Below, piece by piece: positions 27,912 through 36,378 of a stretch of DNA of 64,000 nt; the stretch's first letter is position 1, and the number at the start of each line of letters is the position of its first letter. The position numbers were made by a program, and so were the translations under genes. The notes under the pieces were generated by a model, which searched no databases, had not been told where the DNA came from, and worked only from the letters and a program-made list of their open reading frames with translations. Origin of the DNA: Paenibacillus sp. HB172176. Lineage in GTDB: Bacteria; Bacillota; Bacilli; Paenibacillales; Paenibacillaceae. The stretch covers positions 62,001-126,000 of the forward strand of contig NZ_JAATHD010000017.1 of assembly GCF_011947265.1 (NCBI RefSeq), written 5' to 3'.

Positions 27912-29060
27912 ATGACTAATCCCAGAGTAACCGTCTTATGCTCGGGCTTCGGTCTCGGCTTCTATATTCCGGGCCTGCTGGCGGCGAGGGGACTTGAGAA
28001 GCGCGGCATCGCCTGCGATGTAAGGGTATTCGAGGCGCTGCTGAAGCCGGAGAAGCAACGCCGCATCGATGACAGCAGGATCGCTTATCATCATCATTTC
28101 GCGGCGGCGCAGCTCGCGACCCGATTGCCCAAGGATATGCGCGACAGCATGGATGCCGAAGCCGCTCAGCGGCTGATCGAGCAATGGGAGCACGAGGAGC
28201 GCGAGCATTTCATCGCTTTGTCCGGCAATTGGGTCTATCTTCTCGACCTGTACAGAGAACGTCGAATCCGGGCGGGGCGCAGCGCGCCTAGGGTCGATCT
28301 GCTGTACGTGGACTCGGATTATTCGCCATCCTGGAGAAGCATGAAGAGGTTCGTCCCGGATTTCGGGACGAGGTACCGTGAGGTATGGCTATGCCGCGCG
28401 GAAAGCGGAGCTATTCAGCGTTATATTCCGATAGGCGAGGATAAGCCAATTCCGTACGGGGATCGAAGAGAAAGCTATGTGGTGCATGGCGGCGGATGGG
28501 GCATCGGAACGTATCGCAGCGAGGCCGAGGAGCTTGCGAGGCTGGGAATAGCGCTTGATATCGTCGTTTATGAGGAGGAGGAAGCAGCACGCCAAAGGAG
28601 AGGCAATCGCTGCTTTATAAATGATCCGGCATGGCGGGCGTGGGAGACCGCGCCGGGCGAGCGGCCGAGCTTCCCGCCGTTCGCCGAGCTTCCTCCGGAG
28701 GGCAAGCCGGCTTATCGCATCCCGCTCGAGCATCACGGCTTGTACGGCGTTATCCGGCAGGCCAGCGGCATTATCAGCAAGCCCGGAGCAGGTACGTTAA
28801 TAGATTCGCTTGCCTCAGCGACTCCGCTCATTCTGCTGGAGCCGTTCGGCAAGCATGAGGCCCATAATGCCGCTTTATGGCGCGAGCTTGGCCTCGGCAT
28901 CCCGATGGCGGACTGGCGAGCGGCCGGTTATTCGCGGGAGGCGCTGCGCCCCTTGCATGAACGTCTCTTGGCGGCCAAATCGAAGGCCGGCGATTATATC
29001 GAAGAGTATGCCGAAGCGCTTGGCGCGTTGCGTGCAAAAGGAAGGGGCAGAGAAGAATGA
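27912..29060 (+). CDS. Glycosyltransferase, GT-B fold (MurG/GT28-like)
   Basis: 382 residues, starting 2 bp after the methyltransferase stop with GGGGGG as ribosome site. The N-terminal Rossmann half begins VTVLCSGFGLGFYIPGLLAA. The C-terminal half has the GT28-type donor-binding stretch ASGIISKPGAGTLIDSLAS followed by TPLILLEPFGKHEAHNA, as in MurG and diglycosyl-lipid synthases. It probably uses a UDP-sugar. The next two genes make UDP-glucuronate and probably UDP-xylose, which are the obvious donors. Its stop overlaps the next start (ATGA). Confidence 0.75.
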   Translation: MTNPRVTVLCSGFGLGFYIPGLLAARGLEKRGIACDVRVFEALLKPEKQRRIDDSRIAYHHHFAAAQLATRLPKDMRDSMDAEAAQRLIEQWEHEEREHFIALSGNWVYLLDLYRERRIRAGRSAPRVDLLYVDSDYSPSWRSMKRFVPDFGTRYREVWLCRAESGAIQRYIPIGEDKPIPYGDRRESYVVHGGGWGIGTYRSEAEELARLGIALDIVVYEEEEAARQRRGNRCFINDPAWRAWETAPGERPSFPPFAELPPEGKPAYRIPLEHHGLYGVIRQASGIISKPGAGTLIDSLASATPLILLEPFGKHEAHNAALWRELGLGIPMADWRAAGYSREALRPLHERLLAAKSKAGDYIEEYAEALGALRAKGRGREE

Positions 29061-30196
29061 ACCATTCGCCGTCCGACAAGAAGAACGGTCGACCGCTGAT
29101 TCGGTCAGCAGGGGATGTGCTGCGCCAGGATCTGGCTCATATGTATGACAAGCTCGGCGCTGCCGCCGAGTTTCATGAACGAACGGTCGTCATGACAGGA
29201 GGAGCGGGCTTTCTCGGCTATTATCTGACGCAGTTCTTCCTGGGATTGAAGACGAGGGGCATGGGCTTGCGCAAGCTTGTCATTCTGGATCGCTTCCTGT
29301 TCGGCGAGCCCGAGTGGCTGAGAGAGATGCGCGGCCAGCATGCCGAGCTTGAGGCGCATGCTTACGACGCGGCAAGCGATGAGCCGGGCGCATACGGCAG
29401 TGTCGCTGCCGCGGATTATGTGCTGCATATGGCGTCGATCGCTTCTCCCACTTATTACAGACAATATCCGCTCGAGACCATCAGAGCCAATGTCAACGGG
29501 CTGGAGCGGCTGCTGGACGCCTATCGGCATTCCGACAGGCTGCGGGGGATGCTGTTCTTCTCCAGCAGCGAGGTCTACGGCAATCCTTCGCCGGATGCGA
29601 TTCCTACGCCGGAGACCTACCTCGGCCAGGTCTCCTGCACGGGTCCGAGGGCTTGCTACGACGAGTCCAAGCGGCTTGGGGAGACGCTGTGCTATGTGTA
29701 TGCGACCTCCCTTGGCATGCCGATTCGTATTGTGCGGCCGTTCAACCTGTTCGGGCCGGGCATGCGGCGGGAGGATCGTCGTCTGCCGGCGGACTTTGCC
29801 CGCAATGTTCTAAGCGGAGAAGATATCGTCATTCATTCGGACGGTCGTCCGACCCGTACGTATTGTTACATCGGGGATGCGATACCCGGCATCCTGAAGG
29901 CGCTGACTCATCATTCGTTCGATACGTTCAATATCGGAATGGACGGAGAGGAGCTGTCCGTCGCCCGGCTTGCCGATATCTATGCCGAGGTCGGCCGCGA
30001 GCTGACGGGTTATCGCGGCGTTGTCGTGATGTCGGCCGCCGAGGACCGCGAATATCTGACGGATAATCCGCAGCGGCGATGCCCGGATCTGACCAAGGCG
30101 CGAACAATACTGGGCTATGCGCCGGATATCGGCGTGCGGGACGGGGTTCGCCGCTATCTGTCGTTCCTGCTCGATACGGCGGGTGTTCGGCTATGA
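29057..30196 (+). CDS. UDP-glucuronate decarboxylase-like NAD-dependent sugar epimerase/dehydratase
   Basis: 379 residues: extended SDR with VVMTGGAGFLGYYLTQF preceded by an unusual leader of about 43 residues. Catalytic residues: SSSEVYG and CYDESKR (Tyr-x-x-x-Lys), inside TGPRACYDESKRLGETLC, which closely matches UDP-xylose synthases. RPFNLFGPGMR also fits. With the dehydrogenase encoded next, the expected route is UDP-glucose to UDP-glucuronate to UDP-xylose. UDP-apiose/xylose synthase or a 4,6-dehydratase are alternatives. Both ends overlap neighbours by ATGA. Confidence 0.8.
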   Translation: MNHSPSDKKNGRPLIRSAGDVLRQDLAHMYDKLGAAAEFHERTVVMTGGAGFLGYYLTQFFLGLKTRGMGLRKLVILDRFLFGEPEWLREMRGQHAELEAHAYDAASDEPGAYGSVAAADYVLHMASIASPTYYRQYPLETIRANVNGLERLLDAYRHSDRLRGMLFFSSSEVYGNPSPDAIPTPETYLGQVSCTGPRACYDESKRLGETLCYVYATSLGMPIRIVRPFNLFGPGMRREDRRLPADFARNVLSGEDIVIHSDGRPTRTYCYIGDAIPGILKALTHHSFDTFNIGMDGEELSVARLADIYAEVGRELTGYRGVVVMSAAEDREYLTDNPQRRCPDLTKARTILGYAPDIGVRDGVRRYLSFLLDTAGVRL

Positions 30197-31464
30197 TCGC
30201 GGTCGTCGGTCTAGGCTTCGTCGGGTTGACGACGGCGCTTGGTCTTGCCAAGCAGACAGGAAGGCTGGTGTATGCCTACGATTCGAACGACAGCCTGAGA
30301 GAGCAGCTTTGCCGGGGCGAAGTGCCGTTCCACGAGCCTGAGCTGGGAGCGGCGCTGCTCGAGCTGCTGGGAAGCGGCCTGATCATTGGCGAGACGCTGG
30401 AGGCTGCGGTTCGGCATGCCGACATTGTGTTCTATTGCGTCGGAACGCCGAGCCGTCCCGACGGAGGGGCGAATCTGGATGCGCTGACAGCGGCGATCGT
30501 CGAGACGCTTCCGCTGCTGAAGGAGGGCGGGCGCCGCACGCTCGTTATCAAATCGACCGTGCCGCCGATGACCACGACAGGCGTGGTCAAGCCCTTGCTG
30601 GAGAGCTCCGGTCACATCGTCGGCGATACGGTCGGACTTGCGCATAATCCGGAATTTCTGCGCGAGGGGCGTGCCTGGCAAGATTTCATCCATCCTGATC
30701 GCATTGTAATCGGCGCCTGCGACAAGCTTAGCGAGGAGCAGCTCAAGCGGCTCTATGAACCCTTCGGCGCACCTATGCAGGGCGTATCGCCGGCCACCGC
30801 TGAATTCGCCAAGCTGGCCTCGAACGCGCTGCTCGCGACGATGATCAGCTTCTCCAATGAATTGGCTGAGCTGGCAGAGGTCACTCCCGAGATCGATATC
30901 CCTCAGGCATTTCGATTGCTTCATGCGGACGGGCGCTGGCAAGGAGGAGGGATGGCGGGCTATGTGTATCCCGGCTGCGGCTTCGGCGGCTATTGCTTGC
31001 CGAAGGACGCGCTGTCCTTGCAGCATTACTCGCGGGAGATCGGCCGCGAATCCGCGCTGATAGGAGAGGTGCTCGCGGTGAACGCGCGCGCGAAGCTGGC
31101 GTTTGCGAAGCGCGTCGCCGCTGCCGCCGGGTCTCATGGCAGGCTTGCCGTGCTCGGTCTCGCGTTCAAGCCGGGCAGCGATGATGTACGCGGCACGCCG
31201 GCAGCGGATATTATCGCCCATCTGCTGGAGCTTGGTCTGACAGATATTGTCGCTTATGATCCGCTTGCCATGCCGCGCTTTCGCGAGGCCTACGATTTCC
31301 CGATTCGCTATGCCGGCACGCTCCGCGAGGCGCTGGACGGCCGCGATTCCGCCGCGCTGGTGACGGCATGGCCGGAATTCTCCTGTCAGCAAGAGCTGCT
31401 GGAGCGCGTGAAGGTGATAGACGGCCGATACGGCTTGGGGAAAAGGGAGGCTGCTCGGGTATGA
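30193..31464 (+). CDS. ugd: UDP-glucose/GDP-mannose dehydrogenase family, probable UDP-glucose 6-dehydrogenase
   Basis: 423 residues from the ATG at 30193. IAVVGLGFVGLTTALGLA binds NAD at the N-terminus. The catalytic cysteine is C268 in GFGGYCLPKDALSL. VLGLAFKPGSDDVRGTPAADI marks the C-terminal domain. It oxidises UDP-glucose to UDP-glucuronate, the substrate of the decarboxylase-like enzyme encoded just before it. The 4-bp overlaps on both sides imply coupled translation. A UDP-ManNAc or UDP-GlcNAc dehydrogenase is a less likely alternative given the neighbour. Confidence 0.85.
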   Translation: MIAVVGLGFVGLTTALGLAKQTGRLVYAYDSNDSLREQLCRGEVPFHEPELGAALLELLGSGLIIGETLEAAVRHADIVFYCVGTPSRPDGGANLDALTAAIVETLPLLKEGGRRTLVIKSTVPPMTTTGVVKPLLESSGHIVGDTVGLAHNPEFLREGRAWQDFIHPDRIVIGACDKLSEEQLKRLYEPFGAPMQGVSPATAEFAKLASNALLATMISFSNELAELAEVTPEIDIPQAFRLLHADGRWQGGGMAGYVYPGCGFGGYCLPKDALSLQHYSREIGRESALIGEVLAVNARAKLAFAKRVAAAAGSHGRLAVLGLAFKPGSDDVRGTPAADIIAHLLELGLTDIVAYDPLAMPRFREAYDFPIRYAGTLREALDGRDSAALVTAWPEFSCQQELLERVKVIDGRYGLGKREAARV

Positions 31465-32444
31465 GCAAGAACACAACGGATAACTGGCATCGGGAGTTTA
31501 ACCGCTATGCCGCAGAGCTGGAGACAGCCATCAATAAGGAAATGCCGGAGTCCTATCTGAAGCGGGAACGTCGCAAGTACCAGATGTATGAGCGATTGTC
31601 GGCGGAGCGGCTGAAGCATGTCGGCAGGCTGACATCGTTGATCAAAGGAGATATCGCCGCCATCGAGTTTAAGAGCGACCGGGCCGTCGTTGTCATGAAG
31701 GACGGCCGCAAATTCAATTGGCTGCTCGATCGGCCGGGCAATCTGGAAACGCTGCTTGGCTTCGGCACCTGGGAGCCGGATGAAACGGCGGTGCTTCGCA
31801 AGCTGATCCGCAAGGGACAGACGATCTTCGATATTGGAACGAATTTCGGGTGGCATGCCACGCTGTTCTCTCGGCTGACAGGAGCGGAAGGCGCTGTTCA
31901 CGGCTTCGAGCCCATTCGGGAATATCGGGACGAGGCATTGGCTAATTTGGCGTTGAACGGCTGCGCCAATGTTGCGATGCACGCCTGTGCGCTGTCCGAT
32001 CGGCGAGGGAGCGGAACGATGTATATCCCGAAGCTGAGAGGGGGCACTTACGCGTCGCTTCGCATGGACAGCCGGGAGGATCACTACACGGAAGAGCCGT
32101 GCGAGACGATGACCCTTGACGATTTCTGCCGAGAACATGCTGCCGGGCAAGCGCATTTCATCAAGATCGATACGGAAGGCGCGGAATTGCCGATTCTTCA
32201 AGGCGCTTCCCGACTGCTGGAGCAGGGGAGACCGGCGCTGATGATTGAATTGGATCGGAGGCAGATGGACAAATTCGGATACTCCTGCAAGGATTTGGAG
32301 AGGTTTCTGAAGCAATATCGCTATTCCATGCATGTCGCATTTGAGGAACAATTGGTTGCGTTGCCCCATCTCGATGATGTCTACTATTGCAATTTATTTT
32401 GCCTCCCCGGCGGAGAAGGAGTCGAAGGAAGATGGAGAAGATGA
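31461..32444 (+). CDS. FkbM-family methyltransferase
   Basis: 327 residues from the ATG at 31461, overlapping the dehydrogenase stop. The first 100 residues are an uncharacterised helical/beta leader. The FkbM domain follows: QTIFDIGTNFGWHATLFSRL for SAM binding, VHGFEPI, and the family signature FIKIDTEGAELPILQGA. FkbM enzymes are usually O-methyltransferases acting on sugars or polyketides. With the membrane-anchored methyltransferase at 27070 this makes two methylations likely in module B. The stop overlaps the ACP start. Confidence 0.88.
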   Translation: MSKNTTDNWHREFNRYAAELETAINKEMPESYLKRERRKYQMYERLSAERLKHVGRLTSLIKGDIAAIEFKSDRAVVVMKDGRKFNWLLDRPGNLETLLGFGTWEPDETAVLRKLIRKGQTIFDIGTNFGWHATLFSRLTGAEGAVHGFEPIREYRDEALANLALNGCANVAMHACALSDRRGSGTMYIPKLRGGTYASLRMDSREDHYTEEPCETMTLDDFCREHAAGQAHFIKIDTEGAELPILQGASRLLEQGRPALMIELDRRQMDKFGYSCKDLERFLKQYRYSMHVAFEEQLVALPHLDDVYYCNLFCLPGGEGVEGRWRR

Positions 32445-32695
32445 AGAGCAGTGAAGTCATGGAGAGGAAAATAACGGAGATCATCGCCGAGCTGAAGGAG
32501 GATCCCTCGCTGGCGAATGAATTGACAGCCGCATCCAGCATTACGGAGGACGCGGGTCTTGATTCGTTGCAGCTGGTCAATTTCATCCTTCGCATCGAGG
32601 ATGAATTCGGAGTCGAGTTCGACTTCGATGAGTTCGATCTGGAGCATCTGCGTTCCATCGAGGCTTTCTGCGCGTTTGTTGCGGAACGGGAATAG
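32441..32695 (+). CDS. Acyl carrier protein (module B)
   Basis: 84 residues from the ATG at 32441, which overlaps the FkbM stop as ATGA; an ATG at 32432 is possible. The phosphopantetheine serine is S42 in DAGLDSLQLVNFILRIED. An acidic helix II and EFDFDEFDLEHLRSIEAFC follow, typical of free-standing carriers. It is followed one base later by an ATP-grasp ligase gene, the arrangement of BtrI and BtrJ in butirosin synthesis, where the ligase loads an amino acid onto the carrier. Its sequence differs clearly from the carriers at 14653 and 53250. Confidence 0.9.
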   Translation: MKSSEVMERKITEIIAELKEDPSLANELTAASSITEDAGLDSLQLVNFILRIEDEFGVEFDFDEFDLEHLRSIEAFCAFVAERE

Positions 32696-32696
32696 G

Positions 32697-33995
32697 ATGG
32701 ATCGCATGATCGGGACGGAGCGGCCCTGGGCGCTGAGCGGCGTATTCCATGCGGAACGATTCTGGCGGGAGCCGGGCTTGTCGCAGCTGCCGCAGCTCGC
32801 GGACAAGCAGGCAGAGCGAATGGTAGCCGCGATGGATGAGCTGATGTTCTGCCTGGCCCGCCCCGGCGATTATGTGCTGACGCGTCAGCCGATGCATGCG
32901 GCGCATCTGGACTATCTATTCCATATCGGCTTCGACTTTCATAACGAGGTCTGCGATACGGAGGACGAGAACGGAGGCAGCGGGGAGCTGCCCTTATTGC
33001 CTGCGGCTTGCAGCTTCCGTCCCTTCGCCGTCCTTCCCCATCATAAGCGCTTGTCGGAGCTGCTTGGAATCGCGTATTGCGAGCCGGAGCCCTCGATCAT
33101 TCAGAGGGTGAACGGCAAGTGCTATTCCGCGGCGATGCGAACCAGATTGGAGCTTGCGAATCCCGCGCGCGTCGCTTTCAGCGCCGCGGAAGTGTTCATG
33201 CTGGCCCAGGCGATGCTTGAGAAGAGCCCGGTGCTGCTGAAGGATGATTACGGCGTATCCGGCAAGGGCATCCTCCGAGTCAATGAAGAGGCCGCGCTGC
33301 GCCGCATAGTCGGCTATTTGGCCGCGCAGGAGGAGCAGGGCTGCCATACCCGTCTCATTATCGAGCCCTTGCTTCCGAAGACGCTGGATTTCTCCGCCTT
33401 GCTTCATCTCTCGAAGGACGGAGAGCTTCGGGTGGAGTCGGTGCAGCAGATGTTGAACAAGGACTTTGCCTTTCGCGGCATCATGACGCCGAATGCGTCC
33501 TTTGTCAGGGAGCTGGAGGAGACCGGCTATCCGGAGCTGATGGAGCGAATCGGCCGGGAGATGCATCGGGACGGCTATTGGGGCGATATTTGCGTGGATT
33601 CGATGCGGCTTGAAGGCAACGAATGGACGCCCATCGTTGAGATTAACGCGCGCAAGTCGATGAGTCACATGAAGAATGGCATTGACGCCTTCGTCGCGGC
33701 AAGCGGCATGCAGGCTTTGTTCACCCATTATCCTCTCGCTTACAAGAGTAAGCCGTCATATGAACAATTGCTGGATCGCTTAAGTCGCAAGAAGCTGTTA
33801 TTCGAGAGGATGGCCGGCAAGCCCGGCATCCTGCCCTTGTCGGCGAATACGCTGCTTGCGGGGGGAGGGCTCGAGGCGCAAGGAAGAGGACGCCTCTACG
33901 CGGCAATCGTCTATCGAACAGAAGAACAATGCCGAGAGACCGAGAAGCTTCTGGAAGAAATATTTGCGGAGTTGGAGCTCCGTCTGCTGAACTGA
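32697..33995 (+). CDS. ATP-grasp ligase (candidate amino acid:carrier ligase, module B)
   Basis: 432 residues from the ATG at 32697. The ATP-grasp fold is recognised from a central VLLKDDYGVSGKGILRV (lysine and glycine-rich loop over ATP) and a C-terminal PIVEINARKSMSHM (metal-binding Glu/Asn pair). The N-terminal 180 residues form a pre-ATP-grasp region. Such enzymes activate a carboxylate as acyl-phosphate and join it to an amine or thiol. Its position directly after an ACP, without an adenylation domain anywhere near, suggests it loads that ACP, as BtrJ does. A peptide ligase role is the alternative. Confidence 0.78.
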   Translation: MDRMIGTERPWALSGVFHAERFWREPGLSQLPQLADKQAERMVAAMDELMFCLARPGDYVLTRQPMHAAHLDYLFHIGFDFHNEVCDTEDENGGSGELPLLPAACSFRPFAVLPHHKRLSELLGIAYCEPEPSIIQRVNGKCYSAAMRTRLELANPARVAFSAAEVFMLAQAMLEKSPVLLKDDYGVSGKGILRVNEEAALRRIVGYLAAQEEQGCHTRLIIEPLLPKTLDFSALLHLSKDGELRVESVQQMLNKDFAFRGIMTPNASFVRELEETGYPELMERIGREMHRDGYWGDICVDSMRLEGNEWTPIVEINARKSMSHMKNGIDAFVAASGMQALFTHYPLAYKSKPSYEQLLDRLSRKKLLFERMAGKPGILPLSANTLLAGGGLEAQGRGRLYAAIVYRTEEQCRETEKLLEEIFAELELRLLN

Positions 33996-34018
33996 AACTG
34001 GCTTGGAGGAGTGATGAG

Positions 34019-35131
34019 ATGAGCATGAGCGAGGCCAATACGGCGCTGCGAGCGGCTAATCCCCCTCTTGGAAACGCCGTCCCGCGCTGGATATTCCTGC
34101 AGTTGCTGGAGAGCTGCAATCTGCGCTGTCGAATGTGCTACGAATGGGGAGAGAGCGGTTCCTATAACGAGAAGGCAATATTAGCGAAGCTCGATATGAA
34201 GGTCATCAAGCAAATTGTCGAATCCTGCAGCTCCGCCAGGCCTTACTACGAGCTGTACGGCGGCGAGCCGCTGTTGTACCCGCAGCTTGAGGAGGTACTG
34301 GAGCTTATCACGCATTATGGAAGCACCTTGCATATGCCGACCAACGGAACGCTGCTGGAGCGAAAGGCGGAGATGCTGGTGAAATACAATATCGACCGAT
34401 TCTGGGTATCGCTCGACGGACCCGAGGAAATCAATGACGAGCAGCGAGGGAAGGGGGTATTCGCGAAGGCGAAACGAGGCATCGAGAAGCTGTATGATGC
34501 GAGAGAAGCCCGGGGCGGCTCCTCCATGAAGATAGGCGTCAGCCTGGTCGTGACGCCCGCCAATCATCAGCATATCGCCCGAATGTTCTTCGAAAGCCTA
34601 GACCTATCCAAGCTGGATTGCGTCAGCATTGAGCTGCAAGCGTACATCACCGAGGCTAATCATCATGCGTATGCGAAGCTGCTGAAGGAGAAGTTCGGCG
34701 TGGACGGCGCCCCGATCGCGAGGGGATTCGTACAGGATGTCCGAAGCTTCGCCGACATGGACTTCGAAGAGCTGTCCCGGCAGCTGAAGCTTGTCAGGGA
34801 AGCGTGCGACCGGCGGGGCATCTTTGTCAATATGTATCCGAAGAGTCATTCCGCGGAGGATATCCGACACTATTTTACGGCCAATTGGTTCAAGATGTCG
34901 AAGGTGAAGAAGCGCTGCGTATTCCCATGGATCAGCACGGAGGTGAATGCGCGCGGCGAGGTGACTTCCTGTCACGCTTATTATGATCTGACTCTCGGCA
35001 ATGTGAACGAGACGAGCCTGCTCGACATCTGGAACGGCGAGCGGTACAGCGAATATCGAAAGCATCTGAAGAAGGAATTGTTCCCGATCTGTCAAGGCTG
35101 CTGCCTATTCTATAACGAGAAGCCTGTATAA
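34019..35131 (+). CDS. Radical SAM/SPASM domain protein 1
   Basis: 370 residues from the ATG at 34019, 7 bases after GGAGGAG. The [4Fe-4S] cluster cysteines are C33, C37 and C40 in ESCNLRCRMCYEW. YELYGGEPLLYPQ follows (SAM-binding GGE motif). The C-terminal SPASM region has KKRCVFPW, TSCHAYYDLTLGN and ICQGCC, which can hold auxiliary clusters. SPASM enzymes modify peptides or oxidise and epimerise protein- or carrier-bound residues. No precursor peptide is evident, so a carrier-bound or small-molecule substrate is plausible. Confidence 0.88.
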   Translation: MSMSEANTALRAANPPLGNAVPRWIFLQLLESCNLRCRMCYEWGESGSYNEKAILAKLDMKVIKQIVESCSSARPYYELYGGEPLLYPQLEEVLELITHYGSTLHMPTNGTLLERKAEMLVKYNIDRFWVSLDGPEEINDEQRGKGVFAKAKRGIEKLYDAREARGGSSMKIGVSLVVTPANHQHIARMFFESLDLSKLDCVSIELQAYITEANHHAYAKLLKEKFGVDGAPIARGFVQDVRSFADMDFEELSRQLKLVREACDRRGIFVNMYPKSHSAEDIRHYFTANWFKMSKVKKRCVFPWISTEVNARGEVTSCHAYYDLTLGNVNETSLLDIWNGERYSEYRKHLKKELFPICQGCCLFYNEKPV

Positions 35132-35190
35132 TAGCTTGTTCAACCGAGGAGACGCTAGTCCATAAGAGTCCATAGGAAAGAGGGGATTTC

Positions 35191-36378
35191 ATGCAACCGA
35201 GGGGCAAGTTGAAGGTAGATCCGGAATCATTCGATTCTCTGAAGCGCACCGTTCGCAATGTGGTCGTGACGCGCAGGAGCAGAGAACGCGACAGCTTGTA
35301 CAGAACGGATATGCCGGAATCGATCGGCATCAAGCTGACCAATCGATGCAATCTGCGCTGCAAGCATTGCTATCAATGGAGCGAAACCGGCTATCATCAG
35401 GATATGGACAAGGAACAGCAAAATCTGGATATCGATGTAGAGCTCTTCAAGAGCATTCTGGATGAAACAGCGGAAGCAAAATCCAGACTTTACTTATGGG
35501 GCGGAGAGCCGATGTTCCATCGTCAATTCGGCGAAATTCTTAAGCTTCTGGCCGCCGATCGCAGAGAAACGGTCATTTGCACCAACGGGCTGCTCATTGA
35601 TCGCCATCTCGACGGACTGCTCGCGCTTTCGAAGGATCTCGAGCTGCTGCTTGCGATTGAAGGCTTCGAGCGCGAGCATGATTTGATCAGAGGCAAGGGC
35701 TCGTTCGCCAAGACGATGGAGCAGATCAAGAGACTGACGGAGCTCCGCGCACAAGGCATCTTCCACGGCGTTCTGTCCGTTCACTGCGTCATTCACGACG
35801 GCATGATCGGCAGATTGCCGGAATTAATGGCCTTCTTCGAGGAGAGCGGCATCGATTTCGTGCTCCTCTGCTTCCCCTGGTACATCTCGGAGGAGGCTTC
35901 GCGGGAGATGGACCGGTATTTCTCGGAGAGCTTCGATTGGCTGATGGATATTCAGGATCGGAAATGCAATTGGCACGGCTTCAAATATCAGATTAATCCG
36001 GAGCGGGTGCCCGCTTTGCTGGAGGATCTGAAGCAAATCAAAAGCCGCAGCTGGAAGACGCGCATCCGGTTTCAACCGGGTCTCGAGCCGGATGAAATCG
36101 AGAGCTTCGTGCGCGGTCAGGTCATGAACGTGCGCTGTGCCGATACTTGCCTTGCTCTGTCAACGCGAGTGGATATTTTGCCCGACGGGAATGCGTCCGC
36201 GTGCAAGTTTTTCTCGGAATTCACCGTTGGCAATTTGCATGAGAGCGGATTGCGGGAGCTGTGGCATTCCGAAGAATACGACAGAATACGCGGGAAGATC
36301 AATACGGAGCTGACTCCGGCTTGCTCGAAGTGCAGCGTGCTGTACTTGACGAGCTCCGCGAATTTGAAGCATATATGA
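35191..36378 (+). CDS. Radical SAM/SPASM domain protein 2
   Basis: 395 residues, with AAAGAGGGG 8 bases before the ATG. Cluster cysteines C53, C57 and C60 are in TNRCNLRCKHCYQW. YLWGGEPMFH is the GGE motif. The C-terminal SPASM cysteines lie in RCADTCLALS, ASACKFFSEFTVGN and CSKCSVLY. It shares its plan with the preceding radical SAM gene but is well diverged, so the two probably do different steps. The stop overlaps the oxidoreductase start (ATGA). It has an N-terminal extension of about 40 basic residues. Confidence 0.88.
   Translation: MQPRGKLKVDPESFDSLKRTVRNVVVTRRSRERDSLYRTDMPESIGIKLTNRCNLRCKHCYQWSETGYHQDMDKEQQNLDIDVELFKSILDETAEAKSRLYLWGGEPMFHRQFGEILKLLAADRRETVICTNGLLIDRHLDGLLALSKDLELLLAIEGFEREHDLIRGKGSFAKTMEQIKRLTELRAQGIFHGVLSVHCVIHDGMIGRLPELMAFFEESGIDFVLLCFPWYISEEASREMDRYFSESFDWLMDIQDRKCNWHGFKYQINPERVPALLEDLKQIKSRSWKTRIRFQPGLEPDEIESFVRGQVMNVRCADTCLALSTRVDILPDGNASACKFFSEFTVGNLHESGLRELWHSEEYDRIRGKINTELTPACSKCSVLYLTSSANLKHI

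Noticed and set aside
30211..31476. Reverse-strand open frame opposite UDP-glucose dehydrogenase
   Set aside because: Antisense shadow of a gene with all catalytic motifs present.
34019..36378. Calling the locus a RiPP cluster because of the SPASM enzymes
   Set aside because: No convincing precursor peptide, leader peptidase or RiPP recognition element is visible.
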